In this document: positions 25,592 to 34,689 of the stretch, one piece after another
Numbering within the stretch: position 1 is the first letter of the stretch
Layout: every line of letters starts with the position of its first letter
From: an uncultured SAR116 cluster alpha proteobacterium
Lineage (GTDB): Bacteria; Pseudomonadota; Alphaproteobacteria; Puniceispirillales; Marisalimonadaceae
Length of the DNA stretch: 64,000 nt
Direction: 5' to 3'
Assembly: GCA_902619615.1 (NCBI GenBank)
Contig: CACNFD010000007.1
Location: 40,796 to 104,795 of the forward strand
Program-made: the position numbers and the translations under genes
The notes under the pieces: model-generated
Told to the model about the DNA's origin: nothing
Database searches by the model: none
Seen by the model: only the letters and a program-made list of their open reading frames with translations

Positions 25592-26734
25592 ATGAATTTT
25601 GAATATAACGAAGATCAGTTAAATATAAAAGAAATGGCAAAAAATTTTGCAGAAACAGAACTTATGCCCTATGCATCTGAATGGGATCAAAAAGAGATTT
25701 TTCCGGTTGAAACTCTTAAAAAAGCAGCTGAGCTTGGTTTGGCTGCTATTTATGTGAATGATACTTATGGAGGATCAGGTCTTAGTCGTTTGGATGCTGC
25801 TATTTGTTTTGAAGAACTTTCTAGGGGATGTGTGTCTACAGCAGCCTACATATCCATCCATAATATGGTTACTTGGATGATAGACGCTCATGGATCAGAT
25901 CACATAAAGAAGAAGTTTATTAAAAAGTTATCAACTATGCAAATGATGTCTAGCTATTGCCTTACTGAACCAGGTTCTGGGTCAGATGCTGTGGCATTAA
26001 AAACTAAAGCTACAAAAAAAGGAAATAGTCATTACGTTTTAAATGGTTCAAAAAGTTTCATATCTGGAGGACCTACAAGCGATATTTTTGCAGTAATGTG
26101 CAGAACAGGTGAAGAAGGTGCTAGTGGAGTTTCATGTATATTAGTAGAAAAAGGAACAAAGGGTTTGTCATTTGGAAAACAAGAAAAGAAAATGGGTTGG
26201 AATAGTCAACATACATCTATGGTAAATTTTGATAATTGTGAGATACCAATAGATAATCTTGTTGGAAATGAAGGGGATGGATTTAGAATAGCAATGAAAG
26301 GTCTTGACGGTGGAAGGGTCAATATTGCCGCATGTTCTTTAGGTGGAGCTAGAGCAGCTTTAGAAGCATCTATGAGTTATTCTGCAGAAAGAAAACAATT
26401 TGGTAAATCACTAGACAAATTCCAAGTAACACAATTTAAGTTAGCAGATATGGCAACAGAATTGGAGGCTTCTCGTCTTATGGTTTTAAGAGCTGCATGT
26501 GCATTAGACACTGCAGATAAACAAGCTACAAAGCTATGTGCAATGGCTAAAAGATATGCAACTGATGTATGCTCTGAGATATGTAATATGGCTCTTCAAA
26601 TTCATGGTGGTTATGGATATTTAAAAGACTTTCCATTAGAAAGACTTGTAAGGGATTTAAGGGTTCATCAAATCTTAGAAGGAACTAATGAAATAATGAG
26701 AGTTATTATTTCAAGACACTTAAAAGCTAATTAA
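25592..26734 (+). CDS. Acyl-CoA dehydrogenase, isobutyryl-CoA dehydrogenase-like
   Basis: FAD enzyme of 380 residues with the family signatures SSYCLTEPGSGSDAVAL (about 126-142) and QIHGGYGYLKDFPLERLVRD (about 341-360), and catalytic Glu in EGTNEIMR (about 367). It resembles ACAD8 (isobutyryl-CoA dehydrogenase) by length and by the FDNCEIP and KQFGKSLDKFQ segments. The next gene, a 3-hydroxyisobutyryl-CoA hydrolase, supports a valine-catabolic role. A short/branched-chain acyl-CoA preference is the alternative. The start has AGAGGTG nearby upstream. Confidence 0.87.
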   Translation: MNFEYNEDQLNIKEMAKNFAETELMPYASEWDQKEIFPVETLKKAAELGLAAIYVNDTYGGSGLSRLDAAICFEELSRGCVSTAAYISIHNMVTWMIDAHGSDHIKKKFIKKLSTMQMMSSYCLTEPGSGSDAVALKTKATKKGNSHYVLNGSKSFISGGPTSDIFAVMCRTGEEGASGVSCILVEKGTKGLSFGKQEKKMGWNSQHTSMVNFDNCEIPIDNLVGNEGDGFRIAMKGLDGGRVNIAACSLGGARAALEASMSYSAERKQFGKSLDKFQVTQFKLADMATELEASRLMVLRAACALDTADKQATKLCAMAKRYATDVCSEICNMALQIHGGYGYLKDFPLERLVRDLRVHQILEGTNEIMRVIISRHLKAN

Positions 26735-26755
26735 ATTTAAAAGGATAATTTGATA

Positions 26756-27829
26756 ATGGAAGATGAAGTCATATTTACTGAAGATAATGGCGTAGGTGTA
26801 ATTACTTTAAATAGGCCAGACAGATTAAATGCTCTTACTTATTCAATGGTTCAAAAAATAAATAAAAATCTCAATTCTTGGGAAATTAACGATAATATAA
26901 ACAGCATTATAATTGAGGGTGCTGGAGATCGTTCCTTCTGTGCTGGAGGAGATGTTGTTATGTTAAGAAAAGAAGTTTTAGCAGACGGTGGGCCACCAAC
27001 TAACTTATCTAAACAATTTTTTTATGATGAATATACCCTCAATTATAAAATTAGTAATTATAAAAAACCTTTTATTTCCTTAATTAACGGATTTACAATG
27101 GGTGGAGGTGTTGGTGTATCAATGCATGGTAGTCACGTGGTTGCCTCTGAAAAAACAATGTTTGCGATGCCGGAAACAGCAATTGGATTGTTTCCAGACG
27201 TTGGAGGAGGGTGGTTGCTTGGACAGTTGGATAAAGGTATTGGAGCTTGGTTGTCTCTAGTTGGTGCAAGAATTAAAGCTTATGACTTATTGAAGCTTAA
27301 ACTAATAACTCATTATGTTTCCTCAGATAAAGTTATGGATTTAAAGAATTTAATCATTTCTTCTTCACCAAATTCTAATCAAAAGGTTAACAATATTATT
27401 GATCAATTTTCATCAAAACCACAAACTGAAGATAGTGTATTGATAGATAATGAGGAATTGATAAAAAAAGCTTTCTCTTATGATACAATCGAAAAAATAT
27501 TTGATGAATGTGAAAAATGTATTGAAAATGAATTTTTGAAGATTCAATACAAAGAGTTGAAACAAAAATCTCCAACTTCTTTAAAAATATCTTTAAAGCA
27601 AATCAGAAACGCTAGTTATATGAGTTTAAAAGATGAACTTATAATGGAGTATAGAATGGTACAACGTTGCGTAGAAATTGGAGACTTTTTTGAAGGCGTT
27701 AGAGCGATGCTTATAGATAAAGATAGAAAACCAAATTGGAAACCCAACAATATTAGAGATGTTGATGAAACTCGAGTTAATCTTTTTTTTGAAGATTTAG
27801 GAGATTTAGACTTAATTTTAACAAATTAG
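26756..27829 (+). CDS. 3-hydroxyisobutyryl-CoA hydrolase
   Basis: Crotonase-fold hydrolase of about 357 residues, longer than hydratases, as expected for HIBCH. RSFCAGGDVVMLRKE (about 62), INGFTMGGGVGVSMHG (about 106-121) and the catalytic block PETAIGLFPDVGGGWLLGQ (about 138-156) are diagnostic. It releases CoA from 3-hydroxyisobutyryl-CoA in valine breakdown. AAGGA lies ten bases before the chosen ATG at 26756; a TTG at 26750 is the other in-frame possibility. It sits 21 bases after the isobutyryl-CoA dehydrogenase-like gene. The pathway's 3-hydroxyisobutyrate and methylmalonate-semialdehyde dehydrogenases are not in the window. Confidence 0.92.
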   Translation: MEDEVIFTEDNGVGVITLNRPDRLNALTYSMVQKINKNLNSWEINDNINSIIIEGAGDRSFCAGGDVVMLRKEVLADGGPPTNLSKQFFYDEYTLNYKISNYKKPFISLINGFTMGGGVGVSMHGSHVVASEKTMFAMPETAIGLFPDVGGGWLLGQLDKGIGAWLSLVGARIKAYDLLKLKLITHYVSSDKVMDLKNLIISSSPNSNQKVNNIIDQFSSKPQTEDSVLIDNEELIKKAFSYDTIEKIFDECEKCIENEFLKIQYKELKQKSPTSLKISLKQIRNASYMSLKDELIMEYRMVQRCVEIGDFFEGVRAMLIDKDRKPNWKPNNIRDVDETRVNLFFEDLGDLDLILTN

Positions 27830-27860
27830 AACAAAAGTTATTTTCTGGAGGAAAACTAAA

Positions 27861-29033
27861 ATGAACAATGTTTACATTATGTCAGCAAACAGATCTGCAA
27901 TCGGAGGATTTGGAGGTACTCTTAAAAACCACTGTCCTGTCGATCTAGGAACTTTAGTGGCAAAAGAAGCCATTGCAAGATCTGGATTTGAGGCTAATGA
28001 AGTTGAGCATGCTGTTTTTGGTAATGTTATTCATACAGAACCCAGAGATATGTATGTGAGTAGAGTTATTGCTCTACAGGCTGGAATGGACAAAGCATCT
28101 GCCGCGTTGACTGTAAATAGACTTTGTGGCTCTGGGCTTCAGGCAATTGTAAGTGCTTCTCAAATTCTCATGCTTGGAGATGCTACAGTTGCAATGGCAG
28201 GAGGTGTAGAGGTTATGTCAAATGGCGCACACATTGTTCAAGGTTTTCGATGGGGTTCTAGAATGGGTGATGGACAAGTTCATGATATGATGTTAGGTGC
28301 ACTTCATGATCCTTTTGGTCATGGACATATGGGTATAACTGCTGAAAATATTTCAAGTAGATACCAAATTAGTAGAGAAATGCAGGATGAATTTGCTTTA
28401 ACTAGTCAAAAAAGAGCATATGAAGCTATTAAAAATGGTACTTTTAAGGATCAAATCCTACCTATTGAAATTAAAACAAGAAAAGGAATTGAGATTTTTG
28501 AAATAGACGAACATCCAAAACCAGAAACTAGTATGGAAACATTAACAAGTCTTAGAACTGCTTTTAAAAAAGATGGTGTAGTAACAGCTGGTAATGCTTC
28601 AGGAATTAATGACGGAGCTTCTGCTTTAATACTAGCTAACGAAGAAAAGGCAAAAAAAGGTAAGCCATTGGCAAGAATAGTTTCGTACGGGTTTGGTGGT
28701 GTTGATCCTGACGAAATGGGTATGGGACCAGTACCTGCGTCAAAAATGGCATTAAATAAAGCTCAATTAACTGTTGCAGATCTAGATTTAATTGAATCTA
28801 ATGAAGCTTTTGCTGCTCAAGCATGTGCCGTTAATAAACAATTAGGTCTAAATCCTGAGATAGTTAATGTTAATGGAGGAGCTATTGCATTAGGTCATCC
28901 TGTGGGGGCGACCGGCGCAATTATTATGACAAAACTTATATATGAATTAAGGAAACGTAAAGGAAAATATGGTCTTGCTACTATGTGTATTGGTGGAGGA
29001 CAAGGAATAGCAGTAATTATCGAAGCTTTATAA
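27861..29033 (+). CDS. Acetyl-CoA C-acyltransferase (thiolase)
   Basis: Type II thiolase of 390 residues. The nucleophilic Cys90 lies in NRLCGSGLQAIVS, the second active-site His in GGAIALGHPVGATGA (about 346), and the acid/base Cys in MCIGGGQG (about 376). It condenses or cleaves beta-ketoacyl-CoA. It could supply acetoacetyl-CoA for the enzymes nearby or end fatty-acid oxidation. A strong ribosome-binding site (GGAGGAAAA) lies 6-15 bases ahead. It is fourth in the plus-strand run of acyl-CoA genes and is followed immediately by glpE. Confidence 0.92.
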   Translation: MNNVYIMSANRSAIGGFGGTLKNHCPVDLGTLVAKEAIARSGFEANEVEHAVFGNVIHTEPRDMYVSRVIALQAGMDKASAALTVNRLCGSGLQAIVSASQILMLGDATVAMAGGVEVMSNGAHIVQGFRWGSRMGDGQVHDMMLGALHDPFGHGHMGITAENISSRYQISREMQDEFALTSQKRAYEAIKNGTFKDQILPIEIKTRKGIEIFEIDEHPKPETSMETLTSLRTAFKKDGVVTAGNASGINDGASALILANEEKAKKGKPLARIVSYGFGGVDPDEMGMGPVPASKMALNKAQLTVADLDLIESNEAFAAQACAVNKQLGLNPEIVNVNGGAIALGHPVGATGAIIMTKLIYELRKRKGKYGLATMCIGGGQGIAVIIEAL

Positions 29034-29039
29034 AACAAA

Positions 29040-29345
29040 ATGTCTTTCAATCGTATTTCAATTAAAGATGCAAAAGATCTTTTATCAAAAGATAATCTAA
29101 TCTTAATAGATATAAGAGATTACAATTCTTTCAAGAATGGGCATATTGATAATGCCATTCATGTTGAAGATTTAAATATTCAAAACTTTCTTAAAGAAAA
29201 AGATAAAAATGATAAAATTTTAATTTACTGTTATCATGGCAACTCAAGCCAATCAGCTGCCAATTTTTTTAGTCATCATGGTTTCAAAAATGTATTTAGC
29301 ATGGATGAGGGATATGAAGGCTGGATAAATATTAATCAAAAATAA
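29040..29345 (+). CDS. glpE: GlpE-like single-domain rhodanese
   Basis: A 101-residue sulfurtransferase. The active-site loop CYHGNSSQSAANFF (Cys at about 66) is the GlpE form, and LIDIRDYNSFKNGHI (about 21-35) is the N-terminal rhodanese motif. It moves sulfane sulfur from thiosulfate to cyanide or thiols in vitro; the cellular acceptor is unknown. It follows the thiolase by six bases without its own ribosome-binding site, so expression probably depends on the upstream transcript. Confidence 0.9.
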   Translation: MSFNRISIKDAKDLLSKDNLILIDIRDYNSFKNGHIDNAIHVEDLNIQNFLKEKDKNDKILIYCYHGNSSQSAANFFSHHGFKNVFSMDEGYEGWININQK

Positions 29346-29423
29346 AATTTATTTAGAATTAAGGCTTCACAGCTTGTTTCAATAAAAATGATTTATATAT
29401 ATATATCTAGTCATAATAATCAA

Positions 29424-29969
29424 ATGAGGAAAATTTTGGAAACTCGCAAAGGTGGTCGTCTTATAGATAGGCCAGAATTTAAGTCTAAACCAAAACCTAT
29501 TACATTCTTAGGAAAAGATAAAGTGTCTGATGCGATCACCGTCATGGCTGATAAAAATTATGGATCAGTTGTCATTGTAGATAATAAACAAAAAGTCGTT
29601 GGTATTGTTACAGAAAGAGACATCTTAAAAAAATTAGTAAAAAATAACAAATCACCTAAAACTACCAAACTAGAAGATATAATGACTCCTAATCCAAGAG
29701 TAGCTAATGAAAATGATGATGTTCTTGATTGGTTAAGAATAATGTCAAATGACAGATTCAGAAGATTGCCAGTAGTAGATGCTAACGGTAAAATTAAAGT
29801 GATTTTTACACAAGGTGATTTTGTATCTTACACATGGCCAGACTTAATTTTTCAAGCTTCTCAATTAGCTAAAGCTTCATTCATGAAGGGATTTTCAATT
29901 AATACATTACTATTATTTATGATTGTTTATGGAGTTGCGTTAGTGGCTGCAATGAAAGCTTTTTTATAA
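29424..29969 (+). CDS. CBS-domain pair protein with a C-terminal membrane segment
   Basis: About 181 residues with two CBS domains: VSDAITVMADKNYGSVVIVD and IVTERDILKKL in the first, LEDIMTPNPRVANENDDVL and FRRLPVVDANGKIKVI in the second. A single hydrophobic helix (INTLLLFMIVYGVALVAAM) ends the protein. CBS pairs bind adenosine nucleotides and usually sense energy status. This one has no fused enzyme or channel. The start is uncertain: I prefer ATG 29424 because the twelve codons from ATG 29388 are low-complexity AT repeats. It ends two bases from the convergent MaoC gene. Confidence 0.78.
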   Translation: MRKILETRKGGRLIDRPEFKSKPKPITFLGKDKVSDAITVMADKNYGSVVIVDNKQKVVGIVTERDILKKLVKNNKSPKTTKLEDIMTPNPRVANENDDVLDWLRIMSNDRFRRLPVVDANGKIKVIFTQGDFVSYTWPDLIFQASQLAKASFMKGFSINTLLLFMIVYGVALVAAMKAFL

Positions 29970-29971
29970 AA

Positions 29972-30424
29972 TTAAGACTTTGTCCTAAGCATTTGGTTAG
30001 ATATCCATGTCATAACAATTTCATTATTTTGATTTGTTACAGTATGCTTTAACCTTGCTGTACCTCTTCTAGGGTTTTTTGCTGATTTTTTTGCTTCTAG
30101 AACTTCTATTTTTGTTTTTAATAAATCGCCCGGATACACAGGTTTAGTCCACCTTAGCTCGTCAATTCCCCAAGCACCCATGCTTGTTCCATTATAAACA
30201 CCAGTTTTAAAAATTTGTGTAAATGATTTACCTAGTGTCATAAATCCACTTGATGTTAATTGACCAAATGGTCCATTGTTAGCAGCTTCTTCGTCTAAGT
30301 GGAATGATTGTGGGTCGTATTTTGAGGCAAAGTCAATTATCTCATCCTTTGTTACTAAGGTAGGTTCAGATTCAAAATTTAAACCTACCTCAAAATCTTC
30401 AAAATATTTTGGCTTAAGTTTCAT
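29972..30424 (-). CDS. MaoC-like enoyl-CoA hydratase
   Basis: Hot-dog-fold hydratase of 150 residues. The catalytic Asp and His motif is in FASKYDPQSFHLDEEAA (about 31-47), with LTSSGFMTLG following. The segment RWTKPVYPGDLLKTKIEV (about 90-107) is the MaoC family core. It hydrates 2-enoyl-CoA to (R)-3-hydroxyacyl-CoA. It is the last gene of the minus-strand operon with the SDR, the PaaK-like ligase and the Liv transporter, so it may finish beta-oxidation of whatever acid that transporter imports. Confidence 0.86.
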   Translation of the reverse strand: MKLKPKYFEDFEVGLNFESEPTLVTKDEIIDFASKYDPQSFHLDEEAANNGPFGQLTSSGFMTLGKSFTQIFKTGVYNGTSMGAWGIDELRWTKPVYPGDLLKTKIEVLEAKKSAKNPRRGTARLKHTVTNQNNEIVMTWISNQMLRTKS

Positions 30425-30445
30425 AAAGAAAATAAACTATGTATA

Positions 30446-31195
30446 TTATCTAGGGGCCAAACGAACTGAACCATCAAGTCTAATAGTTTCACCATTAAGT
30501 AATACGTTAGTCACAATGCTCTCTACTAACATCGCGTACTCCAAAGGTGTTCCTAAACGTTTGGGAAAGACTGTAGTAGCAATTAAGCTTTTTTGAACTT
30601 CGTCACTCATTCCTGCAAGCATGGCAGTGGCAAACAACCCTGGTGCAATAGTATTCACCCTGATACCATTTGATGCAAGTTCACGGGCAATAGGTAAAGT
30701 CATACCAACAATACCGCCTTTTGAAGCAGAATAAGCTGCTTGTCCTACCTGTCCGTCAAAAGCTGCCACTGAAGCAGTATTAATGACAACCCCTTTTTCA
30801 CCTTCTTTGTCGGGTTCATTGGCTTGCATTTTGTCAGCGCACAATCTGAGCATATTAAAACTACCAATTAAGTTTACCTTGAGAACCTTTTCAAATAATC
30901 CCAAATCATGCATACCTCTACTCGATACAACTTTAGCCCCAACTGCTATACCAGCGCAATTTACTAAGCAATTTATACCATTAAAACCATCAATAGCATT
31001 TTTCATCTCTTCTTCGTTAGAAACATCTCCAACAACGTATTTACAATTTATTTCATCAGCAAACTTCTTTAGTCTATCAGCATTTAAATCAATTAGTAGT
31101 ACCTCAGCTCCTTTATTTTTTAGGTATCTAGCAGTACCTTCCCCAAGGCCACTTCCAGCACCTGTAATAACAGCTTTAACATTTTCTATTTTCAT
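30446..31195 (-). CDS. SDR-family 3-hydroxyacyl-CoA dehydrogenase (type 2, HSD17B10-like)
   Basis: A 249-residue SDR. The cofactor loop is TGAGSGLGEGTARYL (about 11-25), VNCAGIA lies near 84, the catalytic residues are in NTASVAAFDG and AYSASKGGI (about 160-168), and the C-terminus ETIRLDGSVRLAPR is very close to human HSD17B10/HADH2. It should oxidise 3-hydroxy-2-methylbutyryl-CoA or other 3-hydroxyacyl-CoA with NAD+. It stands 3 bases from the PaaK-like ligase and 21 from the MaoC gene. The latter would produce its substrate. Confidence 0.88.
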   Translation of the reverse strand: MKIENVKAVITGAGSGLGEGTARYLKNKGAEVLLIDLNADRLKKFADEINCKYVVGDVSNEEEMKNAIDGFNGINCLVNCAGIAVGAKVVSSRGMHDLGLFEKVLKVNLIGSFNMLRLCADKMQANEPDKEGEKGVVINTASVAAFDGQVGQAAYSASKGGIVGMTLPIARELASNGIRVNTIAPGLFATAMLAGMSDEVQKSLIATTVFPKRLGTPLEYAMLVESIVTNVLLNGETIRLDGSVRLAPR

Positions 31196-31198
31196 TTT

Positions 31199-32443
31199 TT
31201 ACTCTCCAAAATCACGTATATCATCTACCACTTTACCATCATTTGGTAAACTTTTTATGGGGACTATTTTAGCAGTGCCTCTTAAATTTATAACATTTTT
31301 AATTTCCTCAGATATCTTTTGTTGCAAAGATTCTACCTGATCTGTATCTGTAACCTCAGCTTCGACTTTCAAAATTAATTCATCCTTATCATTTGATCTA
31401 CTAACAATCATTCTGGCAGAGCTACTAATCTTTAAATTTTCTAAAATTTTATTAACTTGCGACGGTTGAACAAACATACCTCTAACTTTTGTTGTTTGGT
31501 CTGCTCTACCCATCCAACCTTTTATTCTTTTATTAGTTCTACCAGTTGAGCTACTGCCTTCTAATATTGCTGAAAGATCACCTGTAGCAAATCTAATTAT
31601 AGGTAACTCATAATTATTTAAAACAGTTACGACAACTTCTCCTACTTCACCGTCATTTAAGGGTATTCCAGTGCCTGGTTTAACGATCTCTAAAATTACA
31701 TTTTCATCAATAACCATTCCGTCATTCTCGGTTGCTTCATAAGCAACAAGTCCTAAATCTGCTGTTCCATAGCACTGTCTTACATGAATGTTTCTTTCTT
31801 TAAAATTTTGAGCAACTGCAGGAAATAGTGGTCCTCCAGTGACCATTGCTTTTGTCAATTTTGAAAGTGATATATTTTTTTCGTCAGCTTTTTCTAGGAT
31901 GATTTTTAAAAAATCCGGAACACCTACATATGCAGTTGTACCAATATCTTTCATTACTTCTATTTGTAAGTCAGTATTTTCTCCACCTGCAGGAAAAACA
32001 GTGCATTTTAAGTTTTTTGCTGCTTCTTCAAACATGGCGCCAGCAGGAGTAAAATGATAAGAAAAACAGTTTTGTACAATATCACCATAACCAAAACCAG
32101 CAGCATGCAATGCTCTAGAAAATCTCCACCAATCTTTTGAATGACCATCTAGGTCATATATAGGTCCAGGAGACCTGTATATATGAGCAAAATCTTTGAT
32201 CTCAGAAACATTTAATTCTGCAAATGGTGGATAATCAGATTGTTTTTGAATTAAATCTGATTTTCTTAACAAAGGTATTGAGGCTAAATTTTCTAAATTC
32301 TCAACGGGGTTATCAAGTCTTAATGAATGATTTTTATTGAACTTAGCAGCATTTATTAGATTATTTAATTTTTCTAAATGATCATTATTTCTTTGATCAA
32401 TTGAACGTGTTTCTAGATCATCAAAAAATTTATTTTTAATCAT
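31199..32443 (-). CDS. Phenylacetate-CoA ligase (PaaK)-like AMP-dependent ligase
   Basis: An ANL-superfamily protein of 414 residues, similar in length to PaaK. FSYHFTPAGAMFEE (about 127), MVTGGPLFPAVAQNFK (about 206) and QCYGTADLGLVAYE (about 227) match the PaaK fold, and IKGWMGRADQTTKVRGMFV (about 315) is the hinge to the C-terminal domain. The glycine-rich ATP loop of ordinary acyl-CoA synthetases is not obvious near HSKDWWRFSRA, as is common in this branch. It activates an aryl or other carboxylic acid to the CoA thioester. It sits between livF and the SDR/MaoC pair. Confidence 0.82.
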   Translation of the reverse strand: MIKNKFFDDLETRSIDQRNNDHLEKLNNLINAAKFNKNHSLRLDNPVENLENLASIPLLRKSDLIQKQSDYPPFAELNVSEIKDFAHIYRSPGPIYDLDGHSKDWWRFSRALHAAGFGYGDIVQNCFSYHFTPAGAMFEEAAKNLKCTVFPAGGENTDLQIEVMKDIGTTAYVGVPDFLKIILEKADEKNISLSKLTKAMVTGGPLFPAVAQNFKERNIHVRQCYGTADLGLVAYEATENDGMVIDENVILEIVKPGTGIPLNDGEVGEVVVTVLNNYELPIIRFATGDLSAILEGSSSTGRTNKRIKGWMGRADQTTKVRGMFVQPSQVNKILENLKISSSARMIVSRSNDKDELILKVEAEVTDTDQVESLQQKISEEIKNVINLRGTAKIVPIKSLPNDGKVVDDIRDFGE

Positions 32444-32450
32444 GCAAATA

Positions 32451-33290
32451 TTATAACCATCTTTTACGTCTACGATATTGTTTTACATCTTTAAAAGATT
32501 GTCTTCCTTCTCCTGAAATTCCAAGATAAAATTCTTTTACATCCTCGTTGTCTCTCATTGACTCCGCAGTACCTTCCATAACCACACGACCATTTTCCAG
32601 GATGTACGCATATTCTGCATATTGAAGTGCCATATTAGTATTCTGTTCTGCTAATAAAATTGTCACTCCTTCTTTTCTATTTATTTCAGCAACTATTTCA
32701 AATATTTGTTTAACTAACTGAGGAGCAAGGCCCATAGAAGGTTCGTCAAGTAAAATCATAGTAGGATGAGCCATTAGTGCTCTTCCAATTGCAATCATTT
32801 GTTGTTCACCGCCAGAAGTATAGCCGGCTAAAGACGTCCTTCTGTCGCGCAGTCTAGGAAAATATCCGTAAACTCTTTCTAAGTCTTCTTTCACCTCTTT
32901 GTTATTAGTTCTAGTGTAGGCCCCTGTCAGTAGATTTTCCTCAACAGTTAAATGTTCGAAGCAGTGTCTTCCTTCCATGACTTGAATTACACCTTTCTTA
33001 ACTAATTGAGATGGATCAAGATCGTGTATATATTCATTACTATAAGTAACAGAACCTTTAGTGACCTCTCCTCTTTCTGATGCAAGTAAATTTGAAATTG
33101 ATTTTAATGTAGTGCTTTTCCCTGCCCCATTTCCGCCAAGTAAGGCTGTTATACCACCTTTTTTAACTTTTAAGCTTACGCCTTTTAATACAAGGATAAC
33201 ATGGCTGTAAACAACTTCTATATTATTTACAATTAAAACATCTTCAGAGGTGTTGGGTTTTTTATCTTTACTTACTTTAATGTCATCCAT
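32451..33290 (-). CDS. livF: Liv-type ABC transporter ATP-binding protein (LivF)
   Basis: A 279-residue ABC ATPase. Walker A is GGNGAGKST (about 53-61), the signature is SGGEQQM (about 155), Walker B is MILLDEPSMGLAPQ (about 174) and the switch His is replaced by the LivF-typical EQN (LLAEQNTNMAL). LivF energises import by the branched-chain permease with LivG. It follows the substrate-binding-protein gene after a hairpin. The C-terminal tail (KQYRRRKRWL) is unusually basic. The gene pairs with livG at 36795 on the same strand. Confidence 0.93.
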   Translation of the reverse strand: MDDIKVSKDKKPNTSEDVLIVNNIEVVYSHVILVLKGVSLKVKKGGITALLGGNGAGKSTTLKSISNLLASERGEVTKGSVTYSNEYIHDLDPSQLVKKGVIQVMEGRHCFEHLTVEENLLTGAYTRTNNKEVKEDLERVYGYFPRLRDRRTSLAGYTSGGEQQMIAIGRALMAHPTMILLDEPSMGLAPQLVKQIFEIVAEINRKEGVTILLAEQNTNMALQYAEYAYILENGRVVMEGTAESMRDNEDVKEFYLGISGEGRQSFKDVKQYRRRKRWL

Positions 33291-33310
33291 TTTATTTTCC
33301 TATGTGTAGA

Positions 33311-33334
33311 GAGAGCCTATTTAAATAGGCTCTC
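33311..33334 (-). promoter_or_regulatory. Intercistronic hairpin between the Liv-type binding protein and livF
   Basis: A perfect 24-base palindrome with arms GAGAGCCTATTT and AAATAGGCTCTC. It begins 12 bases after the binding-protein stop and ends 20 bases before livF. Read on the coding strand it has no following U-tract, so it looks like a 3' stabiliser that keeps the binding-protein mRNA abundant rather than a terminator. The same arrangement occurs after both other binding-protein genes here. Confidence 0.72.
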
Positions 33335-33346
33335 AATTTAATTTTT

Positions 33347-34642
33347 TTAACCACAACGCTCAGCAATTTTTTGCTCAGCTGCATATTTTGATGAATCTTC
33401 AGCGATTAACTTTTGAACCACATCAGAGTCCCCATACATATACTCTGTAATCATATTCCACTTTTTGGCTTTTGCGTCCCACTGTTGTACAGCAGCTAGG
33501 CCACTTCCACCATGGTTTTCACAAGTATTTTTGAATGGAGGAGCAAAGTCTTTAAAACCTAGCTCTTCTAATCTTTTAGCACTTAAATTCACATTTTCCA
33601 TGCCATCTCTGTACATAGCTGGAGTAATTTTTGATGTACCATGAATTTTTTGTGCAACTACAGCTGCTTCTACCTGAACCATTGCTTGGAATAGACCTCT
33701 GTTATAAAGTACTGTTCCGAAGTGAGATCCGTCACCAGAAGCCTGACCTTTATCGTGTACAAACTTCTTAATATCAGCATGTACTTGAAAGTTAGTCCCA
33801 GGAGCATTAAAAGTTAGCGATTTGTAACCATGTGCACCTTGTCCAGCTGGTAAAACATCATTCTCAGAACCTGACCACCAAATTCCAATAAATTTATCCA
33901 TTGGAAACTTTATAGATGCTGCGGACTTAACAGCAACTTGGTTCATAACTCCCCAGCCCCACATCAGTACATTATCAGGTCGAGCTTTACGTATTTTTAA
34001 CCAAGTAGCTTTTTGCTCTTGTCCCGGATGATCAACAGGTAATAACATTAATTTAAAACCGTGTTTTTTACTTAGTGTTTGAAGAGTTCTTATTGGCTCT
34101 TTACCATATGCAGAGTTATGGTATACAAGTGCAATTTTCTTGCCCTTAATATTACCGAAATTATTTTTAAGTATGTGTCTAACGGCTATTGAAGCACCAT
34201 CCCAGTAAGTAACAGGTGCGTTAAATATCCACTTAAAAACTTTACCGTTAGCTGCAGATGTTCTTCCATAACCAGTTGAGTAAACTGTTACACCATCAGC
34301 TGTAGCTTTAGGTATTAACTGATAGGTAATACCAGTAGACATAGGTTGGAATACCATTGCGTCTTTTTTGTTTTTCTCGTAACACTCCACACCAACTTGT
34401 GTTTTGTATCCTGTTTCACACTCTGGGTGTAGAATTTTCTCACCACCAATTCCACCATCTCTGGCATTGATCATTTTGTAATAATCTACAAAACCATCAG
34501 CGTTTGGAATACCATTAGGTGCATAAGCTCCTGTACGGTAAACCAGCATAGGAAATTTTAAATCTGCTATAGCCATTTCTACATAACTAGAAACAGCAAT
34601 AACAGAGGCTGTCATTCCTATTAAAAGTTGTTTTATTCTCAT
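33347..34642 (-). CDS. Liv-type ABC transporter substrate-binding protein
   Basis: Periplasmic binding protein of 431 residues of the type I (LivJ/AmiC-like) fold. The start is ATG 34642, supported by GAGGAGG a few bases upstream; an upstream in-frame ATG is not. The first 26 residues (MRIKQLLIGMTASVIAVSSY...) are a signal peptide. The mature protein starts near LKFPMLVYRTGAYAPNG and carries the segment MINARDGGIGG. Two lobes and several Trp-rich segments (WIFNAPVTYWDG, WWSGSENDVLP) follow. These resemble the class that binds aromatic or branched carboxylates. It is the ligand receptor for the surrounding Liv genes. Confidence 0.88.
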   Translation of the reverse strand: MRIKQLLIGMTASVIAVSSYVEMAIADLKFPMLVYRTGAYAPNGIPNADGFVDYYKMINARDGGIGGEKILHPECETGYKTQVGVECYEKNKKDAMVFQPMSTGITYQLIPKATADGVTVYSTGYGRTSAANGKVFKWIFNAPVTYWDGASIAVRHILKNNFGNIKGKKIALVYHNSAYGKEPIRTLQTLSKKHGFKLMLLPVDHPGQEQKATWLKIRKARPDNVLMWGWGVMNQVAVKSAASIKFPMDKFIGIWWSGSENDVLPAGQGAHGYKSLTFNAPGTNFQVHADIKKFVHDKGQASGDGSHFGTVLYNRGLFQAMVQVEAAVVAQKIHGTSKITPAMYRDGMENVNLSAKRLEELGFKDFAPPFKNTCENHGGSGLAAVQQWDAKAKKWNMITEYMYGDSDVVQKLIAEDSSKYAAEQKIAERCG

Positions 34643-34689
34643 CAGATCCTCCTCTTGAGAAAACATTAACGTTGTCTACTAAATTAAAT

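Noticed and set aside
30783..31340. Long open frame of 185 codons opposite the SDR and PaaK-like genes
   Set aside because: It lies wholly antisense to two well-supported genes, has no family signature and reads as a compositional shadow.
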